Shown: positions 50,190 to 62,730 of the stretch, in pieces
How the letters are laid out: every line of letters starts with the position of its first letter
Numbering within the stretch: position 1 is the first letter of the stretch
Origin: Gorsachius magnificus
Taxonomy: Eukaryota > Chordata > Aves > Pelecaniformes > Ardeidae
Direction: 5' to 3'
Assembly (NCBI GenBank): GCA_034008185.1
Contig: CM067109.1
Coordinates: 34,256,885-34,320,884, forward strand
Length of the DNA: 64,000 nt
The notes under the pieces: generated by a model
What the model was told of the DNA's origin: nothing
Seen by the model: only the letters and a program-made list of their open reading frames with translations
Database searches by the model: none
Position numbers and translations under genes: made by a program

Positions 50190-50350
50190 GCTGAGACGAG
50201 CTCAGACTTCTGTTAGCGGGTTATCCGCAGGGCAAGCTACGCTCGGCTGAAACAAACTGTCTTGAAAGAATACATCACTGAGACAAAGGGATTCACTATT
50301 ACAGGCTTTGGATCGAACTTGTAAGGTAACCAACATACCTAAAATACGTA
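50190..50350. other. Isolated CpG cluster
   Basis: About seven to nine CpGs lie in 160 bp ('gagacgagc', 'tagcgggttatccgcag', 'ctacgctcggc', 'gatcgaac', 'atacgtat') inside DNA that otherwise has almost none. On the - strand a frame of about 30 codons starting near 50335 (PYKFDPKPVIVNPFVSVMYS) is open. An exon, an enhancer-like unmethylated patch or an unrecognised recent insertion are all possible. None can be confirmed. Confidence 0.35.
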
Positions 50351-50460
50351 TGCCCCCCCTCACTCAGTTTTTGCTATGTCACCACAGGTATAACCATACT
50401 GGAGAATTTAATTCCAGAATCCTATTCCAAAATTATAGGTGAATTTGTGGGGTTATACTT

Positions 50461-50506
50461 CTGTGCTATATTGAATTTAAATTCTGTGCTATATTGAATT
50501 TAAATT
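50461..50506. repeat. Perfect 23-bp tandem duplication
   Basis: The 23-bp unit beginning 'ctgtgctata' occupies 50461-50483 and is repeated identically at 50484-50506. The absence of mismatches suggests a recent replication-slippage event. Confidence 0.97.
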
Positions 50507-51848
50507 ATCATTTTTACTTTCTCTGGAAATCAGCCAGACAGATTTCTTCAAGCATCTCTCTGATATCACGGGATGAAAACAGTCAGCAAAAAGAAAATCT
50601 GTCAGGTTCCAAATGCATTTTTAAACCATATTCTTCCCATATCTTTTGGTGTTTGTAACTGAAGTATTGAGCAGAGAGCCCTGATGTTATGCACATCCTA
50701 CAGACACACCTGTCAATACAGCCTTTTCAACACAAAGTAGTATAAAGATAACAAAATTGTTAACAGGAACAGTAATTCCTCAGTAAAATTTTAATGTCTT
50801 GGTTGTGAAAACTTTATACATGTAGAATTGTAGAGTGAAAGAGAGCCCAGAAAGCCATTACACTGTTTCAGAGCAGGATCACTATGCCTAAAATGAATAC
50901 TTTTTAATTTAAACACTTCTGAAGACTACAACCAGTATAGTTACATAAGTAAATAGTGTTCAAACACCATGCTTTCATGCTCTGACTTTGTCAAAAATTT
51001 ACAACTGATAAAGGGAACTGTAGTGATTTAGGATAATCTTCACCAGATAAAAACTGGCATAACTCCACTGATATTAATAGATGTACATCACAATCTACCA
51101 GAGGATGATTTGACCTGATATAGACAAAGAAAGAAAAACAAATATGAAATTTGAATACTCACAGGCAGCAGCTGGCAGAGGCCCAGACAAATAAAAATAT
51201 AATTTTCAGTTCATTATATTGGCTTGTCTTCACTGAAGGGAAAAAATGAAACATGTAACTATTCCTTGAATAAATATGTGTACCCCAAATGGAGCAGAAC
51301 ATTGGCATCCAGATTACTTGCTGGGGAGCCTTGTGCTGCATCCCAAGGTTCCCCTGTGATCACCTAGGCTGGAGATCTCTCTCCAGTGCTGTGGTACCCA
51401 ATGGTAGATCTTACGTCAAGACAAGGATAATGCATGGAAGTTGTGCACAAAGCTAAGCTTCTAGATCAAAAATCAGGGAGCAATTCCAGGTTGCTTAATG
51501 TGTGGATTGCTGTAGAAGCATAGAGCAATGAAAATGTAGGATTATTTAAAAAGCTGAATTAAGTTATCAAATTGCTAGCAAAATGTCATAAAAAGATAAA
51601 ATTCTCAAAATCACATGATTTTTTAAGAGAAAAAAGAGCGTTCTGCCATAATCTTTGTCAGCAGAGAAAAATGAGCCTTTGGGAGATATTTTATAATTGC
51701 TTCTTATTTTCCAAGGTGTTTTCTTTTTAAATATAATTTTTCTATCCTTTCTTTCTGTTACCTTCAGCGTTAGACTTGAGGCCTCACTCTGAGACAATGT
51801 AGGCGATATATAGGAGAATTTCAAGCATCTTCATCTGCTAGTTAAAAC

Positions 51849-51876
51849 TTTATTTATTTATTTATTTATATTTATA
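51849..51876. repeat. (TTTA)n microsatellite
   Basis: About six TTTA units with one interruption. Confidence 0.9.
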
Positions 51877-51975
51877 AGAGGAGAGACAGAGTGAAACAGA
51901 TTTTGTCATTCTCATCATGCTGCTGAGCTGCAACACTAATACAATTTCTAATATTCAGAGGTTTGACTGCCAGGG

Positions 51976-53310
51976 AAGGTTATGGAGCAGATCATCTTGA
52001 GAGCCATCATATGTCGTGTTCAGGACAACCAGGTAATCAGGCCCAGCCAGCATGGGTTTATGAAAGGCAAGTCCTGCTTGAATAACCTGATCTCCTTCTA
52101 TGACAAGGTGACCTGCTTAGTGGATGGGGAAAGGCTGTGGGTGTAGCGTACCTGGACTTTAGTAAAGCCTTTCACACTGTTTTCCACACCTTTCTCCTTG
52201 AGAAACTGACTGCTCGTCGCTTGGATGGGCGTAATCTTCACTGGGTAAAGAACTGGCTGGATGGCCAGACCCAGACAGTTGTGGTTAATGGAGTTAAATC
52301 CAGCTGGTGGCCAGTCACAAGTGGTGTTCCCCAGGGCTCAGTGTTGGGGCCAGTTCTGTTCAAAATCTTTATCAGTGATCTGGATGAGGGGATTGTGTGC
52401 ACCCTCAGTCAATTTGCACAGAACACCAAGTTGGGTGAGAGTGTTGATCTGCTTGAGAGTAGGGAGGTTCTGCAGAGGGATCTGGACAGGCTGGATTGAT
52501 GGGCTGGGGCCAACTGTATGAGATTCAAAAAGGCCAAGTGCTGGGTCCTGCACTTGGGTCACAACAACCCCATGCAATGCTACAGGCTTGGGGAAGAGTG
52601 GCTGGAAACCTGCCTGGCAGAAAAGAATCTGGGGGTGTTGGTTGACAGCTGGCTGAACATGAGCCATCAGTGTGCCCTGGTGGTCATAAAGGCCAATAGC
52701 GTTGTGTCTTGTATCAGAAATCTGTGTGTGGCCAGCAGGACTAGGGAAGTGATTGTCCCTTTGTACTTGGCACTGGTGAGGCCGCACCTTGAATACTGTG
52801 TTTGTTTTGGCCCCCTCACTACAAGAAGGACATAGAGGTGCTGGCACATGTCCAGAGAAGAGCAACAAAACTGGTGAGGGGTCTGGAGCACAAGTCTTAT
52901 GAGGAGCGGCTGAGGGAACTGGGGTTGTTTAGTCTGGAGAAAAGGAAGCTCAGGGGAGACCCTATTGCTCTCTATAACTACCTGAAAGGAGGTTGTAGTG
53001 AGATCAGTGTCCATCTCTTCTCCCAAGTAACAAGTGATAAGATGAGAGGAAATGGCCCCAAGTTGTGTCAGGGGAGGTTTTGTCTGGATATTAGGAAAAA
53101 TTTCTTCACCCAAAGGGTTATCAAGGACTGGAATGGGCTGCCCAGGGAAGTGGTTGAGTCCCTATCCCTGGAGATATTTAAAAGACATGTAGATGTGGTA
53201 CTTAAAGACGTGGTTTCGTGGTGGGCTTGGCAGTGGCAGGTTAATGGTTTGGCTCGATGATCTGAAAGGTCTTTTCCAACCAAATGACTCTGTGATTCTG
53301 TGATTCTATG
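51976..53310 (+). mobile_element. CR1 LINE, ORF2 RT domain and intact 3' tail
   Basis: A relatively well-preserved CR1 copy. A 120-codon frame at 52137-52499 holds the RT core: [11 protein letters not shown], then [14 protein letters not shown]. The catalytic FADD is replaced by FAQN (52413-52424), so both aspartates are lost. Two further frames (52518-52835 and 52802-53260) cover the C-terminal part and overlap because of a frameshift near 52800-52835. The 3' UTR ('ctgcccagggaagtggttgagtcc', 'ggtcttttccaacc') and a clean tail of 'tctgtgattctgtgattctatga' units end the element. 5'-truncated and inactive. Confidence 0.96.
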
Positions 53311-56300
53311 AAAAGAGGAAAAACTTTTCCTGGGGCAAAGAAATGAGCTACAGCAAACCTGCAGCTCCCTTCTACCTGGACTGAGGCTTCTTCCAAAGGC
53401 CCTGAAGTTCGGCCCTATTAGCTAAAGTATGAAAGCAACATAAGTGGTAAAGATCACTGCACAAAGACTGACCACCATTTCCAATTCTGTTTGCATGGCT
53501 AGAAATTATTATCTACTGTTCAATATGCATACTTATATATATATTTGGGAGGCTGAATTTTCTAGAAAAGAAGAGAGTCCAAAAAAAGACTGTAATACAA
53601 ATTTATTAATCATTCAATTAACATTTTGGCTGAATATACCAACAGGCAATGTTAAAACATGTTCAATTTATTTCATTTGTTTTGATTTTTTTTTTTTTAC
53701 ATCTCAGGCTAGAAGCATACTGCTGTATCCTGTATTGGTGTAGAATTGCAGTGTCAGAGCCTGAACTTTATATATACTACTATATATAGATATACTTTCC
53801 TTTTTTTTCACTCATAGGAAATAGCAGATGAGGCACTAAGACAGCCCTTTGCACATTTTTGACCTTGGTTAAGGTTTTGATGTACTGAAAATCACACACC
53901 ATGTTTCTAAAAGCAGGTTATCTGAATTTCTTTACTAATGAGCCAGAGGACAAGGATCCTGTGTTTCTCTCTGATGCCTGATACACAGTGGGCTCCTGCT
54001 CCTGATCCAAGTGTAAGGGTGACAGTTACAACACATGGCCTCCCATTCAGCAGCGGGCATATCTCTGTAATTAAATCGTCTGAACTGTGCAAACACTAGT
54101 AGTGTTTTTTGGAAGTAAGGTTCTACTGGAAGTATAGTAGTCATACTTATTCACATGGACAAAACACAGAATGGTGTTCTTCCTTCATAACATGATGCAG
54201 AACAGTGGGGCATGTTTGAAGATCTGTAAAATAACTTAATGTCACAGATGTCTATCCACTGTACTCAAAATACAACACATCTCTCTGAACTTCATAAACT
54301 GAATCATAATCAGTGTTTTGGAGTGGTCTAATCTGTGTCTACAGGCTAAGAAAAAGAAAATGCAACTTAGAAAATATTTTCCTTCATAACTGACTCTTCA
54401 TCACATTTCATGCTAAAATGCATTGCTAATTTTGGAGAATATTTGGAAAAATTATAGATTTTAGTATCCCCATAAAAGGCCTATTTTCATATTGGTACTA
54501 GCATTAGTGCTTGTATGAATCCTCGTTCTTCTTCTGCAGTTAAAACTGGGGGAAGTGGGTTACCTGTCTTACAAAGTGTACCAGGTTTTCCAGGGAAAGT
54601 TGATAGGAAAGCTATATTCTGTAGCTACCTCTGAATGCTTGCAGCTTGTTTCAGGTTGTGGTTAGTCACACTGCCTCAAATCAACAGAATTTTGCCATAG
54701 GTGTTTTAACCAGTGATGTATTTTATAGCTTAGGTATTATAATAGCACACAATTACCAGCTCAGGAGAATGTAGCAGGTCAGGAGCAACACTACTGGTGT
54801 TGGTCTGTCTTGCAGACGTGCGTGCTGCAGATTTTCTGTTGATGTTAAGGCAGAAGAGAATATAAGGATGCATTTAAAATTGGCACTGGCATAGTAATGT
54901 GATTCTTGATGCTTTGGAAATTTGTATCGCAACTTAACAAACATTCTGTTAACACCGATTTAAAGGGCAATGTATTCTCAACTTTAATGGTACAATCACA
55001 AGGTTATTTGCCTTGGAATATATAAATACCCAGCAGATTTACTCATTTAGGATTTTGGTTCATTTAACAGATTAGGCAGTAGTTCAGTAATTGTATTACA
55101 TATTCTACTACATGGGGCTTCTACTTATATAAAATTTTAATTGTTTTTATTTCATATTTGTTTAAGAGACTTTTGTAGTGAGAACATCAATAATCTAGAA
55201 AAATGTCTTGTGCAACAAACATTTAAGTAATTATTTCTCTGCTATATTGCTGGCATGCTTATGCATGAAAAGTGACTGCACATCATAAAAATCCCTGATA
55301 CCCTCTCAATCTCTGTGACTGAGAGCTAAATTCAACCTTGTCATTGAACCTACCCTGTGTAGACTGACGCTGAAGAGCAAATTAATTGCTCGCTTCATCA
55401 GTCAAACAGACTTTCTCTTGGGGGGGTGTAGCCAATGATGGCAACCAAGCCAGAGCTAGTGGCCAAAATGAGAAAGTGTGCCCCCAGGAGCATTGCAAAT
55501 TTCTCTCCGCTGAGCAATCAGACATCTTTCTTCCTTTTGGAAACTGTCAGTGAGACTCATACTGGTACATTGCTTCCAGGGATCAGGCTCAGGCACATGC
55601 TGCTATGAACAAAGCACAGATCGTTCAAAAGGGAAGAAAGGAGGGGAAGTAAAGGACACAAAGCATGAAGAATAGTAACACAGAAGTGAAGTTTTGATAA
55701 AAGGAATGGGAAATAGGTAGGAGTGCTTATGGCATAGGGATGAAATGGGGAATACAGTGTCAGCTGGCAGTCATGGCATAAGTCTATTCTCAAGGTTGTG
55801 GAGCTCGTGCTGTTTTGTTTTTCTCCGCTCCCTGCACATAAATGTGTAAAGCTGTCGTACAGTTTCTCTGGAGTGACTAGACTGCAGTGCAGAGATGCGT
55901 CACCCCAAAAGGAGGCTAAGGAAAAGATTGTATCACTGATGCCCGATGGGGAGACGTGACCCAGATGGTGAGCCTGCCCAGCCACTGGGGACAGGGACAA
56001 GGCCCCTCTTTGACCTCTGCAGGGCACTGGACCGCCTGGATCATACCCTGGGGATTCTGACTTGCAGCACTGCTTCCAGGAGGGGAGAGCAATGCTCTAG
56101 GGAGACCATGTTTATATTTTTATCTCTTTCCCTCTTCCACCTCATCTTAACCTATTACAAAATAAATGACCTAAGAGAACAAAGCATTATAAGTGCCATT
56201 TTTTTTAAGTGCAAGGGATTTGTGCAAGCTGTTTTGTTCATATTTTAGATCCTGGATGAGATGATATTGGGATATTGAGAATATTGAGGGATAAGGGTTA

Positions 56301-59300
56301 TTTCTTGTGATGGACATAGAAAATCAGGTGGATGAGATTTTCTATGGAAAGATTTCTGATGCTCTGTGTCTCATTGTATATATCTCTGTGTGTGTATGAA
56401 TAAATTGTACCTAAAGGAAAAACTTAAACAAAATTATTTAGTTGTGTCAATCATTCCAGAGTTGAAGGCTTCTCCTAACAACCTGCAATTGTGTATGCAG
56501 CCAGGTATAGCAAGCAAAATATACATTCAGAGAATAAATTATATTCCTGTGTGTAGATGGAACATTAAGAATAGTTAGCTGGCCAACAAAGTATGGCAAT
56601 AGTGGATTTCACTGTCTCAGAATGGAGTTACTTTGTTAAATCATTTCATGTAAGTCTATCTGCAGGCTTCATAAATTAGTGTCAAAAATCTCCCTTTTTG
56701 GTCCAACAGCATATGTAGCTGTCCTCCCTAGTAATGCACTTTTGTCCAGCCAATATGCAGTCATGTACAGCTGAGCATTTTTGGTTTGAGTGACCCATCT
56801 TAGCTGTCTGGGTCAGAGGAAGCTTTTGACTTTGGAACAGAGCAGAGAAAGAGGACTTTGAATGTGGGCAGACCTGTGCTAAAAAGATTATTTGACGGCT
56901 GTAGTCTTTTGTAGCCCATGGAAGCTGGACGCATCTTTAAACCTCTCTTTTCTTCCAGTTGCAGTTTGTGATATGTTAGAGCACTAACTGCTTAGCGCTC
57001 AAAGAAGATCAGGAGGCAAAATGAAATTTCATGCAGAAAGAGACTGAAAACCAAGGAAATGAGAGGTCATATGGCTTTCCTAAGGTCATGCATCTTCTAG
57101 TACTACTGGTAGCATCCACAATTCCTGTATCTTTTAAATCTAGTATCTTAGTCCTGGGGCCAATCATGCCTGCTGTTGCTGTCATGACTTACTACTTGCT
57201 CATAGAACTTCATGGCAAGCAATTCTAGCATCTTCATCTTCTGACCTTGTATTCAGGTCTGTCCTGTCCTAATTGATTCATTCATCCCTTGAAATTACAG
57301 CTGTGGATAAAGCTGACAAATTAACCTTACAGTTGGCCCCTGCATTTTAATAATAATAACAGTAAAATCTTGCTTTGTTTGTAAAATTGAAGTAAATGGA
57401 GAATTTCACAGCTAGGAATAAATTAGACTGACAGCTACCATTGTGAAAAAGATTTAAGAATACAGCTGAACATTATGTTAGTTATAGATGCAATGTATAT
57501 GATAATTCATCAAAGAGCTGCAAGGTCAGAGATAAGACTGATTTTTTCTTTTTGTTACCTAGAGTGCTCTTAATTGGTCAGTTACAGGACAGTATTTTGT
57601 TCAGGCTTCAGCTACTTTCTTTCCCTGATATGCTGTAAGCACCATGTCTATTCCCATATCCATAATTAAAATGAATTATTTTCTGAGAGAGTAAGTGGAA
57701 CCAATACAGAGGCCTGTAGAAAGCCCATGCCACCACAGCTGAACAAAAATATTTAGCAGGAGGCCAGGTCTACAAAAGAAAAGTCTTCCCGGGGGTTCTT
57801 GCTTTATTCACAGCTTGAGTGACCTAAAAATAACGTATTACTGCATAGAATCACAGCTATATTATTCCCCATGCAGTTTTACCAACATTTCAAATGAAAT
57901 TAAAGAAACCCTTCCAAGTTTAGTTTTCCAAATCTGTTTTCCAGCTCATCTTTCCATCTTCTCTGACTTCTGCTTTATAATCTTTTTTTTTGTTTTTTCT
58001 GTTTAATTAAGGAAATACTGCTTTGTTCCCCACATGTCTTTCTTGATAATGAATATCAGCATTTTTCCCTACTTCCAAATCAGAAAGACAGTCTTCCACA
58101 CACACCCTCTCCTGTATTTCACTTCCAGAAATCCACAAGATTTGTCTAGGATCCAGATAAGAGTTCAATATTTTCCTCATCTCTGAGCAGTAGCTGAAGA
58201 GAGGCCTATAGAAAGCTTGAAACATATAAAGAGCATTTCAAAGGATCATTGGGGTTTATTATAGCATAGACTAGGTTTTTCTGGCCAGATATATTTTCTT
58301 CTGTTTTCATTCTTAGGATTGTTTCACTTACTGAAAAGAACACAGCAAGATGAAGCTGTGCAACCCTTTGTTAAAGGTCAAAATTATTTTATAGTAAATT
58401 AATCTCATGTAGATTTTCATGCTAGTCAATTCTTTCTGGTTTATTTACTGCTACAGTGCTAATGGTAGGTAGAGAGAAGTATGTGTATGTGAATTAATGT
58501 TCACAAGATTGTTTTTGACAATGTAGTCTCTTGTTTCCAATTTGCATTGTATAATGCTCCTCAGTCAGTGTCAGGAACTGTATGTGTGGTGGCAGTATCT
58601 TCTGGAACACCAGCTGCCATATTTAGTTGCTGTACAGTATATGAAGGCTAGTCATCCTGTGTTAGGAAATGGCAAGGCTGCATCATTAGGTTGCAATAAC
58701 ATCCTCACTCATACTAAGGTGTTGGCTATAAAAGGTTCTTATCAACATGTGTAACTAATGAAAAATATATGTTTTTCAGAAGTCCAGAGTTATGAAAAAA
58801 CGAGTAAGAGCTTCTAAAGCTTCTGTAGTGCTCACAGCTTTTCTCTCAATGCTGTTTGTGCATGTGTGTTTACTTCCTCTAAAAAGAGCTTGTAAGAGCT
58901 TAAAGAGGAAGGGTATAGACTTTTCTCCAAGATAGCAAAAAACGCCATCGGTTTCTGTCAAAATGCAAACCATGCTTCTACAGAAGAAACAGAAGCAGGT
59001 TTGGACAAGACTGGTGGGGAAAGTGTAGAAAATTTTCAGGTACTGCACAACAATCTCTGTCTGAATGAGTTGCCAAAAATAAGAAAATGCTCAAACTTGA
59101 AGGATATAGTGCAGCTATACCTATTTGTGTACTATGGACTTAGTATGCTATATCAACTCGCCTTTCCTTCAGGTTACTTCCATTCCTATCTCCAGCGTAG
59201 CAAAGTGCTTCTTTTTGAGAAGGGGCAGGAAACATGGTAGCATTTCCTCCCTCAAAAACCCAGCCGCTGCTTGCACCAGAGTGAGGCATCAATCACCAGG

Positions 59301-62300
59301 AAAAAACCTACAGTGCATAATGTTAATGTTTAAATAATCATCACTAAGAATGTGCATTAATTCCTCATGGAGAAAAATGAAATACATTTCCCCATTTCCT
59401 GCTAGTGTTCCACATTCATCCCTTATTTGGTTTTATTTGCAATCTGAATTGCTGCAATTTTGGGGGGGGGGGGGGGGGGGGGGATGGCGGGGGGGTGGAG
59501 AGAGAGAGAATGAAGATCAGACAGGAGACTGGAGCAGTAATTTCTTGTAAAATGCCTGTATAGCATATATTAACTGTATCAAAACTCAGCCTATTCAAAG
59601 GCTGAAACATGAGCTGAGACCATGTATGGCCAAGCTGCCATTAAGTTTGACATTTCTAGCACTGCCTGGAGTCAGGATTAATTTGTGACTTGACACTCTG
59701 ATTGCGTAGGTGTGGGTTAAAGGAGAGGAAGAGCAGTTAAAAAAAAAGGAAGAGGGGGATTGCAGGCAGTTACAGCACACCAAACTGATCAGCTTTTTCT
59801 TCAGGTGCTAAGTATGTAGAAATCTGCTAGAACCACTCATTGCACTGGTGTATGTGGAAATGAGGGACACATTACATGACTTTTCAGAGGCAGACTTTCA
59901 GTCTTGTGAAATTCTTTCTACCAACCCCTCTCTAATTTACAATACTCAGTTACTCTGTGTTACGACTCTAGAAAACAGAGCTGTAGTTTTTCTCTTTGAA
60001 ACACAAATCCACAAGCACCTTCATCATTCCCTTGTTGTTTATTTAACTTACTGCACCTACAGTGTTTCCGTTGCTGGTTGTTTTCTGAGACAGAAATGTA
60101 CCTCTAACCTCTGTCTCAGCAGTATATAAGAGTTTCTCCATGCCATTAAAGAAACTGAGCTCTGTTCTAGTCTCTTTCCCCATAATCACTGTTAGTTTCT
60201 ATTAATCTGCTTTTTTTTTCTGGGCAGATTAGTAGTTTATTCCACAGGTTGTCTTAAAAAAATGCATTAAAACCAACTGCTATCAAAAGCAGTTTATCCT
60301 TTCATAAACTTCTCCATGTAAGCTGAATCATGTTCCTTCATAGTTCAGTTCCAGGACAGTCCGTGCAGGTTCAGGATTCACTCAGCTTCAGTATTATGTT
60401 GGATGCAGGTTTTCATTTGTGGCCAGGTACAAAGAATTTGTTTTTCCTTCTCCTGTTCTCAAACATTTAAACATCCATCCTAAATGCGTGTATTTTGGAC
60501 TGCTTTATAAGGATAGACATTGGAAATGAAGAAGGCTGGTGACTAGATAAAGTGAATCTGAATCCTTGAAAGCCGTTTTTCTTACACTCCTCTCACAGTT
60601 GCTGTATTTTATGTAGGATTTTATGAACAGGCACAGAACCTGGAGGAGACAAGACACATTGCAGAAACTTCATGCAAACTTGAGAAACATAGGAATCCTA
60701 TTTGTAGATGTTAGTAAGAGTTGCTTCAGTAAAGTCACACAGTAGGTTATAAGACTATGTTAAATATTTCCCACTCTACTGAACTGTAATCCAATTAAAT
60801 ATTTCCCATATCTTGACACACTGTTTACAGGGGAATGTGCTAAATGATATAGAAACATGTATTAGATGTCAGCTTTATAATATGCAGAAAGCAAATCTGG
60901 TACATACTAGAAATTATTTACCAAAAAATACAGCAAGGACAGCAGAAATTTAGAACTTAAACATTAGATTAGTTGTTTGCAATATGAGAAGATAACATAC
61001 TACTAAAACCACTCCACACAATGCCAATTTCAAGACATAAAGCTGGTGACCAGCAAGGAATTTAACAGGATGTCTTTATCAATGTCACTCTGCTTTAGAA
61101 AAAAAAACATTATAACACAAATATTCCAGCTTTTTTCTTCTCAGTGGCAGAGAAATACCAGAAATTTGTAAGACACCAAGCTTCCAATAAGCACAAAATG
61201 ACTGATGAAGAAGAAAAGAAAGCATGTCCTTTTTGAAAGCATAAGCAAAAGACTTAAAAATCAGAAAAGCATATTAAATACCATTTGGAAATACGCACAA
61301 GCAAGTTTTGAAGTTGAATCATAGCTGCGCTTAGTGAGAAGACTCAGGGATTCAGAGACTTTACAGCAGTTTTCTATTCAAAACTCATACATGCTCATTT
61401 TAGTCCAAAAGAAGCTTCTAAACAGAAAAGAGAAACATACAACCGAGTTCACTACATTTTAAGGGTAGTGAATGAAGAAAATGAGCCTCTTTCACAAGCA
61501 TGTGAGTCAGTGAAAATGCAACGTCTAAGGCAGCTTGCTCCTCTTGTTCTCTCACTGTGTGTCCTCCTGTGTATGCCACCTATATATGAATTTTTTCAGA
61601 TCTTGGTGTTTGTGTCATTTAAGCTCAGAGAAAACTGCTGTTATTTAGCCAATAGCAACATTAAAAGATTAGTTACTATGATTTTTATTATTAGCTCTTA
61701 GGATCCATCAACTCTTATCTAGAAATAAACAGTAAGTTCTGATATTTCCTTCCTTCATTCTTTCAAAGCTCTGGTTACAATCACAGTGATTTTCTTTGCA
61801 GGACAATTAAGACATCTGCAGGTCAAGCACAGCAACACAAATTCCTCTTAAAAACACAGACGTCAGTCTGAATCTCTTCCCTCTATCCTCTGTGTAATCA
61901 AAAGGGCATGAAGAACAAGCAGGACTAGAATTATCCGAGGTATTAATGATGCTATTGTTTTGTCTGCCCTGACTCCGGGTGCAATACCTGTACCTGATGA
62001 CGTGTCAGCAGAGTAGCTGTTCAGCCTCTCTCAGCCATGTAAGACAACCCTGGATGACACGTACATAATGTGTTGTCATAGCTTTTTTTAATTTTAACTT
62101 TGAATCTGATACTTCTTTTAAAAAAATTCCCTTGATTTATACATAGAAGTAGAGCAATAGTTTTTAAGAAAGGTTTTGGGGTGTTGCCTGTTGCAACTCT
62201 CAGATACTCTCAAAATATTTCAAAATGGATGCCTGAGATTTACACAGCAGTAAAATCAACGTGCAGGAGAAGAGCAATCAATTCCTTCTGTGGAAAAAGT

Positions 62301-62514
62301 TATTTACATGCATCCATTTGTACATAAGGCTGCCTGCTTTTTATGTTGGGCTGGAGTGAGAACAAACAGTGCACAGTACATGTACCTCTATATTAATGAC
62401 ATGACCTTTGCTACCTTTTGAAATGTTATCCTGGAAAGATTTAATCAAAGGATTAAAGAAACCACTGGGCCACTTCAAATTGATACCGGACAGTTTATAA
62501 GCATGAGATACTGT
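53311..62514. other. Unassigned AT-rich sequence
   Basis: No gene or recognised repeat in 9 kb apart from simple sequence. Features noted are TATATA clusters at 53533-53545 and 53769-53800, T12 near 53688, a 300-bp GC-richer block at 55880-56110 that could be an old unrecognised repeat, and the G22 tract at 59462. The + strand is T-rich to about 60 kb and then becomes A-rich (60.8-61.4 kb). Confidence 0.4.
59462..59509. repeat. G22 followed by G-rich and (AG)n sequence
   Basis: Twenty-two consecutive G, then ATGGC, G7, TGGAG and (AG)n. It is a compound simple repeat with strong G-quadruplex potential. Homopolymer G of this length is also a place where read length and assembly errors occur. 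Confidence 0.95.
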
Positions 62515-62730
62515 AACAGTGGCGGCATTCTTAAACACTTATTTTGCATCTCTCTTCACCGAGAAGCACAGAGGAGATCAGTTCAAGCCAGAGATCAGTT
62601 TACAAGTAATGACAGAGAGTGAACTAGATCATGTACAGATTAGAGAACTGCTTCTTAAAAGCTTAGATCCACTTAATGCAGACAAAGCGTGCTGCCCTGA
62701 TGGCATGAATCTTTTAAGTCTTAGGGTTTA
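62515..62730 (+). mobile_element. Old CR1/L3-like LINE ORF2 fragment
   Basis: A frame from 62519 encodes FLNTYFASLFTEK, then an acidic spacer, then SLDPLNADKACCPDGMN. This resembles the conserved block before RT in CR1-clade LINEs (FN.YF..VFT...L..L...KS.GPDGI). The frame is open but diverged from the consensus of the other CR1 copies, and no 3' end is present, so it is probably an older insertion. Assignment is from motif spacing only. Confidence 0.65.

Larger units (their letters stand above)
50351..51975. other. Unassigned AT-rich sequence
   Basis: No gene was recognised. It contains a perfect 23-bp tandem duplication (50461-50506) and a TTTA microsatellite (51849-51876). Confidence 0.4.
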
